A model generated the notes under the pieces. The model had not been told where the DNA came from, made no database searches, and saw only the letters and a program-made list of their open reading frames with translations. A stretch of 64,000 bases of DNA from Paenibacillus phytohabitans (GTDB lineage: Bacteria; Bacillota; Bacilli; Paenibacillales; Paenibacillaceae): the NCBI RefSeq assembly GCF_013141775.1, contig NZ_WHOB01000089.1:62001-126000 (forward strand). Reading direction: 5' to 3'. Made by a program: the position numbers and the translations under genes. Numbering within the stretch: position 1 is the stretch's first letter; every line of letters starts with the position of its first letter. Positions 16,076 through 24,200 of this stretch are shown piece by piece.

Positions 16076-18061
16076 ATGACGCTGCTGGAGAAACGATATA
16101 ACGAAGGACAAGCTGCACAGGAAGTTCTTTTGGAAGAAGTTATTCATTTGGGACGGGATATTATCGACAGCCGGGATTTGGATCTGCTGCGCGAGAACGC
16201 CAACTTGAACGGGGAGAGCTTCTCCGGCAAGATGAGCAAATTCGGCAGTGAATATTCCAAGTGGTACGCCCGCAATTTCACGATGCCGCCACAGCTCGTG
16301 CAGGCTATTGAAGATAATGTTGTATATGTACACGACCTGGATCAATATGCCATTGGAACAACCAACTGCATCTTCATCCCGTTTGAACGGCTTCTCCGCG
16401 AAGGCTTCAATACCGGCAACGGCAGCGTCCGCCCTCCGAATTCGATTATGACGGCTATGTCGCTGGTGGCGATTATTTTCCAGTCCCAGCAGAATGCCCA
16501 GTACGGCGGCGTATCCGCCAACAAGCTGGATTACGATCTGGCGCCTTATGTCACTAAATCCTTCGCTAAGCTGTTCCGCAAAGGAATGGAATATTTCGAG
16601 GAAGGTGCAGCCGGCGAAGCACTCGGCGAGGTCACTATGACCCGCAGCGATCTGGAAGAGAAGTATCCGCGTGCCTTCCGTTTCGCCCTGAAAGAGACAG
16701 AAATTGAAACCCTTCAGGCTGCGGAGAGCATGGTACATAACCTGAATACCATGTCCAGCCGCTCAGGCGGCCAGATTCCTTTTACAAGCATCAACTACGG
16801 AACCTGCACCTCTCCGGAGGGCCAGCTGGTGATCAGCTCCCTCTTAACTGCTACTATGAACGGACTTGGCAGCGGAGAAACACCGGTGTTCCCGATTCAG
16901 ATCTTCAAATGCAAACAGGGTGTCAACCAGCAGCCTGGTGATCCTAACTATGAGCTGTTCCTGAAAGCGGCAGAGTGCTCTGCACGCCGGCTGTATCCGA
17001 ACTTCGCCAATCTGGATGCTCCGCTGAATATGCAGTACTACGATCCAACCGATCCGGATACTGAATTTGCTACGATGGGCTGCCGGACACGTGTTCTGGG
17101 CGACCGCTTCGGACGTAATCACTGCTCGGGCAAAGGCAACCTTTCATTCAATACGCTTAACCTTGTACGTCTTGGACTGGCTTACGGCACAGTAACCGGC
17201 CGCCGCCTTGCCGCTGACGAGGAAGGCTTCTTCGAAGATCTTAATCATTATATGGATGTTGCGCTGGACGGCCTGCTGCACCGGTTCCGCATTCAGGCCT
17301 CCCAGAAAGCCAAAGCCTCCGATTTCATGATGCGTGAAGGCGTCTGGGAAGGCGGCGAACAGCTTGCACCGGAAGACAGCGTAGGTGAACTGCTGAAGCA
17401 CGGCAGCCTGTCCCTTGGTTTCATCGGTATGGCCGAGTGCATGAAGGCTATGTACGGCAAACACCATGGCGAAGATATGGAGGTCCATGCCAAGGCAGTG
17501 GCTATTGTCCGCCACATGCGTGAATACTGCGACCGCAAGAGCGAAGAGCTGGATCTGAACATTACTCTATTCGCTACGCCTGCCGAAGGTCTCTCCGGCA
17601 AATTCACCAAGATAGACCGCAAGGTTCTCGGTTCCATCCCGGGTGTAACGGACCGTGAATACTATACGAATTCATTCCACATTCCGGTCTATTACGACCT
17701 GAGCGCAGCCAAGAAGATCAGCCTGGAAGCTCCATTCCATGAATATTGCAACGCCGGAGCGATCTCTTATGTAGAGCTGAACGGCAACGCCCGCAGCAAC
17801 CCTGCAGCATTCGTCAAAATCATCAAATACGCGCTGGAGCAGGACATCAGCTATTTCAGCATCAACCACCCGATCGACCGCTGCTCCGGCTGCGGCCACG
17901 AAGGTGTAATCGGCACGAATTGCCCATCCTGCGGCGCTCATGAAGACACAACGCATATCCGCCGGCTGCGCCGGGTAACCGGATATCTGACCGGCGACTA
18001 TCAGACCCGCTTCAATGCCGCCAAGCAAGCCGAAGTACGGGACCGCGTTAAGCATCTATGA
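16076..18061 (+). CDS. nrdD: Anaerobic (class III) ribonucleoside-triphosphate reductase
   Basis: The 661-residue glycyl-radical enzyme converts ribonucleotides to deoxyribonucleotides without oxygen. The catalytic barrel is complete (YVHDLDQYAIG, GTCTSPEG, MGCRTRVLGDR, VPGVTDREYYTNSFH). The C-terminal zinc site (CSGCG...CPSCG) precedes RVTGYLTGDYQTRFN, whose glycine is the expected radical site, and the chain ends in RVKHL. The usual N-terminal ATP-cone of about 90 residues is missing: the protein starts at the barrel. The ATG at 16076 follows GAGAGGAGAGAGC; the longer open frame runs into the leader terminator. It overlaps nrdG by ATGA. Control appears layered: NrdR-like boxes, B12 riboswitch and terminator. 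Confidence 0.95.
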   Translation: MTLLEKRYNEGQAAQEVLLEEVIHLGRDIIDSRDLDLLRENANLNGESFSGKMSKFGSEYSKWYARNFTMPPQLVQAIEDNVVYVHDLDQYAIGTTNCIFIPFERLLREGFNTGNGSVRPPNSIMTAMSLVAIIFQSQQNAQYGGVSANKLDYDLAPYVTKSFAKLFRKGMEYFEEGAAGEALGEVTMTRSDLEEKYPRAFRFALKETEIETLQAAESMVHNLNTMSSRSGGQIPFTSINYGTCTSPEGQLVISSLLTATMNGLGSGETPVFPIQIFKCKQGVNQQPGDPNYELFLKAAECSARRLYPNFANLDAPLNMQYYDPTDPDTEFATMGCRTRVLGDRFGRNHCSGKGNLSFNTLNLVRLGLAYGTVTGRRLAADEEGFFEDLNHYMDVALDGLLHRFRIQASQKAKASDFMMREGVWEGGEQLAPEDSVGELLKHGSLSLGFIGMAECMKAMYGKHHGEDMEVHAKAVAIVRHMREYCDRKSEELDLNITLFATPAEGLSGKFTKIDRKVLGSIPGVTDREYYTNSFHIPVYYDLSAAKKISLEAPFHEYCNAGAISYVELNGNARSNPAAFVKIIKYALEQDISYFSINHPIDRCSGCGHEGVIGTNCPSCGAHEDTTHIRRLRRVTGYLTGDYQTRFNAAKQAEVRDRVKHL

Positions 18062-18585
18062 ACATCTGCGGATATTATCCGGAGTCGATCAATGAAGGAG
18101 AGGGATTGCGGGCGGTCCTCTTCTTCAGCGGATGCCGCCACCGCTGCCCCGGATGCTTCAACCCGAAGACCTGGAACTTCAACTATGGAGAGGTCTTCAC
18201 TCCGGAGCGCAGGCGCGAGATTATCACCGAGATAGCAGACAATCCGCTGCTGGACGGCTTGACGCTGGCAGGCGGGGACCCTTTTTTCTCGGCAGAGGGA
18301 GCGGCTGACTTCATCCATGAGCTCCGCACCGAGCTGCCGGGCTTCCCGGTCTGGATCTATACCGGTTATACGTACGAGGAGCTGACGGCTTCCCCCGGTT
18401 CGCCGGAATGGAATCTGCTGGCCTTGTGCCAGGTGGTCATCGACGGACGATTTGTAGAGGAACTCAAAGACACCACTCTCCCCTACCGGGGAAGCAGCAA
18501 CCAGCGGATTATAGATATCCCGGCAAGCCTTGCCGGGAATACGGTTATACTTTGGGAGCCTGCGCTAAGCTTTCAAAGGGCATAA
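18058..18585 (+). CDS. nrdG: Anaerobic ribonucleotide reductase activating protein (radical SAM)
   Basis: A 175-residue radical SAM enzyme that places the glycyl radical on NrdD using an iron-sulfur cluster and S-adenosylmethionine. The cluster motif CRHRCPGC (C-x3-C-x2-C) lies near residue 27, and LTLAGGDPFF is the SAM-binding GGE-like motif. The start overlaps the nrdD stop (ATGA), so the two are translationally coupled. Length and order match the usual nrdDG operon. Confidence 0.95.
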   Translation: MNICGYYPESINEGEGLRAVLFFSGCRHRCPGCFNPKTWNFNYGEVFTPERRREIITEIADNPLLDGLTLAGGDPFFSAEGAADFIHELRTELPGFPVWIYTGYTYEELTASPGSPEWNLLALCQVVIDGRFVEELKDTTLPYRGSSNQRIIDIPASLAGNTVILWEPALSFQRA

Positions 18586-18615
18586 ATCACGGTAAAAGCC
18601 GGGCTTACACCCAGC

Positions 18616-18663
18616 AAAAAGGGCACTAAACTACCGCATTCCGGTGGTTTAGCGCCCTTTTAT
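18616..18663 (+). terminator. Terminator between nrdG and the convergent FMN reductase gene
   Basis: AAAAGGGC, CTAAAC, ACC / GGT, GTTTAG and GCCCTTTT make a long stem with T and A runs on either side, so it can serve both converging genes. Confidence 0.85.
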
Positions 18664-18690
18664 GTTCCTCAGGAGGGTGATATCTTACGC

Positions 18691-19245
18691 CTACTCTCCC
18701 GACTTACGTGCCGCCTTATACGCTGTCTCATCCGCCAGTTCTTCCAGCACGCTGTTCAGCCGCAGCTTCAGCTCCTCGGCCAGCTCAACGACACCCTGGT
18801 CGTTGCGCACAGCCTGTGAGTCTACCGCGTAGACTCCGCCAAGAATATGCCGGGCGCCCAGCACAGACAGCACTGGCTTCAGCGCATAGTCGATCGCGAG
18901 CAGATGGGCCAGACTACCGCCCATGAAGAGCGGCAGCACGATTTTGCCGGCCAGCCCTTTTTGCGGAACCAGATCCAGGAAGGTCTTCAGCACTCCCGTA
19001 TAGGAAGCTTTGTACACCGGACTGACGACGATCACCGCATCCGCTTCAGCCACCAGGCCATTCGCTTTGACGATGGCTTCGCTCTCAAACCTGGTATGAA
19101 TCAGATCCTCCGCCGGAAGCTCCGCTATATTAATCCGTTCCACTTCAAACCCGCGTTCCCGCAGATCCCCCTCCGCATATTCGATCACCGCATTGATTCG
19201 GGATACCAGGGATGGCGTACCGTTAATTACCACTATTTTGGCCAC
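18691..19245 (-). CDS. NADPH-dependent FMN reductase (SsuE-like)
   Basis: A 184-residue flavodoxin-fold protein. The start MAKIVVINGTPSLVSRINAVI holds the FMN phosphate loop, and VVSPVYKASYTGVLKTFLDLVP is the classic NAD(P)H:FMN reductase motif. SsuE-type enzymes supply reduced flavin to alkanesulfonate monooxygenases, but no ssuD is in the window. GTG is the start codon, preceded by AGAGGTGCGGAA. It converges on nrdG. Confidence 0.87.
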   Translation of the reverse strand: MAKIVVINGTPSLVSRINAVIEYAEGDLRERGFEVERINIAELPAEDLIHTRFESEAIVKANGLVAEADAVIVVSPVYKASYTGVLKTFLDLVPQKGLAGKIVLPLFMGGSLAHLLAIDYALKPVLSVLGARHILGGVYAVDSQAVRNDQGVVELAEELKLRLNSVLEELADETAYKAARKSGE

Positions 19246-19365
19246 TTCCGCACCTCTTCCGTCCGCTTTTATAAGATATGCCGGGCTGCTGTGCCGGACA
19301 CAAATACTTTAAATTAGTAATAATCCTAGCAGAGTACAGGGAATATTGTCAAACCTCAAATGTGC

Positions 19366-19394
19366 TTGCAACCCGGCCCTTCTCTGGTTATAAT
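19366..19394 (+). promoter_or_regulatory. Promoter of the T-box serS transcript
   Basis: TTGCAA (19366-19371), a 17-base spacer and a perfect TATAAT (19389-19394) place the transcription start near 19401, about 250 bases before the serS ATG. Confidence 0.8.
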
Positions 19395-19400
19395 AAACGG

Positions 19401-19619
19401 CAAACCTATATCCCGACCAGGCCAATGACCGGCATCCAACCGCGAGGCGTCTGCGACCGGAGCAGTTCTCCTGTTCCCTAAGTTTACCGGGTTTCGCCCG
19501 TTACCGCGAAGACCAAAGAGGGCCTTATTCCGCGCTTTACAGCTATTTAAACGGAATTAGGTCAACCTGGGTGGCACCGCGAGCTGACGCTCCTCGTCCC
19601 ATGGATGAGGGCGTTTTTT
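19401..19619 (+). promoter_or_regulatory. T-box leader with terminator, upstream of serS
   Basis: The conserved T-box element is visible as CTGGGTGGCACCGCGAGC (from about 19567), the segment that pairs with the uncharged tRNA acceptor end. It is followed by a terminator (19588-19613 stem, then TTTTTT). The 5' portion is GC-rich and foldable. T-boxes sense uncharged tRNA, here presumably tRNA-Ser. I could not fix the specifier codon with certainty. Confidence 0.85.
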
Positions 19620-19652
19620 GCATTTTTTTAACACAAAAGGAGCGATAGCGGC

Positions 19653-20930
19653 ATGCTGGACATGAACTGGATCAGGGAGAATGAGGACATTGTACGGAAG
19701 ACGGCAGAGTGGAAAAAGATAGCGTTCCCGCTTGCGGAACTGCTGGAATGGGATGACCGGCGGCGGGTTGCCCGCCGGGAAACGGAGCAGCGCCGGGCAG
19801 ACCGGAACGCGCTGACCAAAGAGGTCGAGCGCCTGCTGCGCCAGGGCGACGCTGCAGGCGGCGAACAGGCGAAGGAGCAGGTGCGGGCAATCAACGCCCA
19901 GCTGACCACGCTGGAGGCGGAGTTGTTGGAGGCGGAGCGCCGCTGCGGCGAGCTGTTGCTGCTCGCGCCGAACCCCATATCGGCGGATACGCCGATCGGG
20001 CCCGATGACAGCGCGAATGTAGAGCTGCGGCGGCATGGCGCGCCGCCGGTGTTCGGCTTCAGCGCGCGGGACCATGTCGAGCTCGGAGAGCTGCACGACA
20101 TCCTCGACATCCCACGCGGGGTCAAAGCCGGTGGACCCCGCAGCTATGTGCTGAAGGGGGCCGGACTGCTCCTGCATCTGGCCGTACAGCGGCTGGCGCT
20201 GGATGTGCTGATGCAGCGCGGCTTCACCGTGATGGATGTGCCGGTAATCGTCCGGCCGGAAGCGCTGGAGCGGACCGGGTTCTTCCCCGGCGGCATGGAT
20301 CAGACCTATGAGCTGACGGGAGAAAAGCGCTGGCTGGCCGGCACCTCGGAGGTGTCGCTGGTCTCGCTCTACAGCGATGAGACGCTTGAGCTTGAGCAGC
20401 CGCTGCGGCTGGCCGGTATGTCGGCCTGCTTCCGCCGTGAGGTAGGCTCGGCAGGCCGCGATGTACGCGGGCTGTACCGGGTGCACCAGTTCTCGAAGAT
20501 CGAACAGGTGGTGATGTGCCGGAACGATCCCGGAGAGTCGGAGCAGATGCTGCAGGAGATTCTCGGCAATGCCGAGCATATTCTCCAGCTGCTGGAGCTG
20601 CCTTACCGGGTAGTGGCCGTCTGCAGCGGCGACATGGCGATGAAGACACATAAGCAATATGACATCGAGACCTGGATGCCCAGCAGAGAGGCTTATGGGG
20701 AGACCCATTCGGCTTCGAATCTGCTTGACTTCCAGGCCCGCCGCTCAGGTATCCGCTACCGCGATGAAGACGGGCGGCTGCAGTACTGCCATACCCTGAA
20801 CAACACGGCGGTAGCTACGCCGCGCATTCTGATTCCATTGCTGGAGAATCATCAGCAGGAAGATGGATCGGTCTATATTCCGCTGGCACTGCGGCCTTAT
20901 ATGGGCGGTGCAGATAAGCTGATGTTATAG
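19653..20930 (+). CDS. serS: Seryl-tRNA synthetase, probable second copy
   Basis: A 425-residue class II synthetase. The N-terminal coiled-coil arm that grips the long variable arm of tRNA-Ser spans about 30-100. Motif 2 is seen in ACFRREVGSAGRDVRGLYRVHQF and motif 3 in TLNNTAVATPRILIPLLEN. Typical bacterial SerRS has LNGSGLAVGR-like motif 3, so this enzyme diverges there and may be a paralogue of the housekeeping copy. The arm region is unusually rich in Arg, Ala and GC. AAGGAG lies 10 bases upstream of the ATG. It is T-box controlled and monocistronic. Confidence 0.9.
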   Translation: MLDMNWIRENEDIVRKTAEWKKIAFPLAELLEWDDRRRVARRETEQRRADRNALTKEVERLLRQGDAAGGEQAKEQVRAINAQLTTLEAELLEAERRCGELLLLAPNPISADTPIGPDDSANVELRRHGAPPVFGFSARDHVELGELHDILDIPRGVKAGGPRSYVLKGAGLLLHLAVQRLALDVLMQRGFTVMDVPVIVRPEALERTGFFPGGMDQTYELTGEKRWLAGTSEVSLVSLYSDETLELEQPLRLAGMSACFRREVGSAGRDVRGLYRVHQFSKIEQVVMCRNDPGESEQMLQEILGNAEHILQLLELPYRVVAVCSGDMAMKTHKQYDIETWMPSREAYGETHSASNLLDFQARRSGIRYRDEDGRLQYCHTLNNTAVATPRILIPLLENHQQEDGSVYIPLALRPYMGGADKLML

Positions 20931-20940
20931 AAACAAGTAG

Positions 20941-20985
20941 AAACGGCCTCGCCGTCCTTCAATGGGCAGCGGGGCCGTTTCTATT
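20941..20985 (+). terminator. Terminator after serS
   Basis: AAACGGCC and GGCCGTTT close a long imperfect stem (20941-20980) just after the serS stop, followed by CTATT. Confidence 0.75.
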
Positions 20986-20996
20986 ATCTTTCATAC

Positions 20997-21035
20997 TTTA
21001 CATTGCAATAACATTGAGTTTACATAGTTTTCAGG
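20997..21035 (+). promoter_or_regulatory. Pho-box-like direct repeats
   Basis: TTTACA (20997), ATAACA (21008) and TTTACA (21019), with a degenerate fourth copy TTCAGG at 21030, recur exactly every 11 bases with 5-base spacers. This is the pattern bound by PhoP in Bacillus (TT[ACT]ACA repeats). They lie about 170-205 bases upstream of the nuclease/nucleotidase gene, after the serS terminator. Confidence 0.6.
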
Positions 21036-21202
21036 AAATTCAGCTGTATTCCTAATAATTTTCCTTAAATATTAAAATATTTTAGGAATTCTTCCTATTA
21101 ATTTATGCACTATTAACAAATTTTGACGAAAAATTGCTTTGGAAACCTATTATCTCTATTATATTTAAGTGGAAATGATATTTTATGGGGAGGTATACTT
21201 AC

Positions 21203-24200
21203 ATGAAACTTTCTTCACAATGCAGGAGGCCGCTTAGTCTATTCCTTGCGGTTGCATTGCTCTTGACCGGGATATTCCCGGGATTCTCATCCGGGGTCAG
21301 CACGGCTTCAGCAGAAGCAGTACCGTTTGATGTCGGCATCACCCAAGCCCCCTCAGTCACAGCATCCCCCGCTTCAAGTTCCAAAGTAGGCATAGGTTCC
21401 ACCATTACATTAAGCACTTCAGTAACAGCAAGCGTGTATTACAGCGTATACACTAACGACAGCCCTATTGCAGAAGCAGAAAACGTATGGTATGAATCCC
21501 CTATCGTGGTCGGTTCAAACTATACCACCCTTACCATAAAAGCTTATTCTTTATTACCCGATTTGGAGAAAGGTCCAACAGCTACTTTTAAATACACGGT
21601 TGCAGCTGTACTGGACAATCTGAAGATCAGCCAGATTCAAGGTGCTTCGCATACATCTCCATACCTTGACAGCCTGGTTACCAACGTCAAAGGTATTGTC
21701 ACTTACATCAAGGACGCGAACAACTTCTATATCCAATCCGCAACCGCTGATATGGATAACGATATCAAAACTTCTGAAGCCATTCTCATCTACCAAAAAG
21801 GCGGTAGCAGTGCCGTTAAAGTGGGCGATGCTATAACCGTAGACGGAACTGTCAAGGAGTATGGCTTCTCCGGACAATTGACGACTACCGAAATCGCCGC
21901 CAGTAAAACTACAGTTCTCAGCATCGGCAATCCGCTTCCGGCAGCAACCCTTCTGGGTACTGGCGGACGTGTGGTACCGACTACGGTTATCGATGATGAT
22001 AAGTTTGTCAAATTTGAACCTGACACGGATGCCATCGACTTCTACGAAAGTCTGGAAGGTATGCGTCTGGAGCTTACCAAACCAACCACTGTGGGCCCTG
22101 CTGTCTATTATGCTTCCAGCAGCACGTTCGAAATCCCTGTGGTTACAGTTAACGGAACAGCCAACACGACTGAAGTCACTTCTGCTGCGGGCGGCTTGGT
22201 GCTGACTGGTGCTGACTTCAATCCCCAGCGCCTGATCCTCTCCGTGAAATCTGCACCGGTGCTCACCACAGGTCAGCAGTTCACAAGCAACATTACCGGT
22301 ATTATGAACTATGATTACGGCAAATTCCTGATTTCCACGGAAACGGGCACATTGCCGGATGTCTCACCCAGCAAACTGCAAAGGGAAGTGACTTCTCTCT
22401 CTTCCAATGCAGAAGGCAAATTAAATATTGCTTCCTTTAATATTGAGAACTTCTCTAAACTTAACGATCCCAAGAAGATCAAAAATGTAGCCAAGGATAT
22501 CGTAAACAATCTCAAAACGCCGGACATTATCGGCCTGACCGAAGTGCAGGATAATAATGGTACGGGCACTGGTGTTACCGAGGCTAATGAGAGCTTCGAA
22601 GTACTGATTGCCGCCATTGAAGACATCGACGGCGGTGCATCCGCTTATGCCTACACCGACATCGCTCCGGTTAACAATCAGGACGGCGGCGTTCCGGAAG
22701 GCAATATCCGTTCAGGCTTCCTGTACAATACGAACCGCGTTGCACTGAAATCAGGCACATCCGGTTCTGCCACTGAATCCGTCACCTACAGCAAGACCTC
22801 CGGTCTTAGTGTGAATCCGGGACGCATCGATCCGACGAACGAAGCCTTCATTGACTCGCGCAAGCCGGTGGCTGCGGAATTTACTTTCGAAGGCAACGAT
22901 GTAATCGTGATCGCCAACCATTTCAATTCCAAGAGCAGCGACAATTACCTCTTTGGCTCCGTTCAGCCTCCGGTCTTCACAACGGAAGTCCAGCGGGCCA
23001 AGATTGCCAAGATCGTCAACGGTTTCGTTGAGGATGTGCTCCAAGAGAATGCGGATGCCAATGTCGTCGTACTCGGCGATTTGAATGACTTCCAGTTCTC
23101 CAATACGCTGAATATTCTCAAAGGCAGCGCGCTTACGAATCTCGTAAATACCCTGCCGCTGAACGAACGTTACTCCTACGTATTCCAAGGCAATTCACAG
23201 ACGCTGGATCATATCCTCGTCAACAATAGACTGGCGTCAGACACCACACTCGACATCGTGCATATCAACTCGGACTTTGCTGATCCGGGAGATTATCCTC
23301 CAGGCACTGAATTCCCGGCCGATATCCGGATCAGTGACCATGATCCGCTACTCGCACAAATTGACTTCGCTACCGAGGATTTCAATCTGCGGGTACTGCA
23401 TACCAATGATACTCACGGTCATTTAGAGAATGTGGCGAAACGCACTTCAGCTACCAGCAGCGAACGGACAGGCAATACTGTACTGCTGGATGCAGGTGAC
23501 GTCTTTTCCGGAACCTTATATTTCAATCAGTTCAAGGGCCAGGCAGATATCAAGTTCATGAATAACATCGGCTATGATGTAATGACCTTCGGTAACCATG
23601 AATTCGATATGAACAAGGAACAACCGGAAGTGCTGAAGAATTTCGTAACGGCCGCCCAGTTCCCGTTTGCCAGCTCCAATATCGACTTCACCACGAATAA
23701 CAGTGAGCTTGCGGATCTCTATCATGAGATGACCGGAATACTTGAAACCGATGAGGCCAAGAGTACAGCCAAGGACGGAAACATCTATCCATCGGTCATC
23801 AAGGATGTTTACGGCGAAAAGATTGGTATCTTCGGCCTGACTACCGAGGACACGGTCGGATTATCTTCGCCAGGTGATAAGATCATTTTCAAGAATCATA
23901 TAGAAAGTGCAAAGAAGACAGTTGAGGCCCTGGAGGCGCAAGGGATCAACAAGATTATCGCGGTTACCCATCTGGGTTACACCGTTGATCAGGAACTGGC
24001 CAAGGCCGTTCCGGGTATTGATATCATCGTCGGCGGACATTCACATACGAAGGTGGATAATCCTCCAACACCAATCGTCAATGTAGGCACCGGCAAGAAT
24101 GTACTGATTGTGCAGACCGGTGAGTACAGCCAGTTCCTCGGTGAGCTTGACGTCACCTTCGACAAAGACGGTGAAATCAAGACTTACAAAGGCAAACTGC

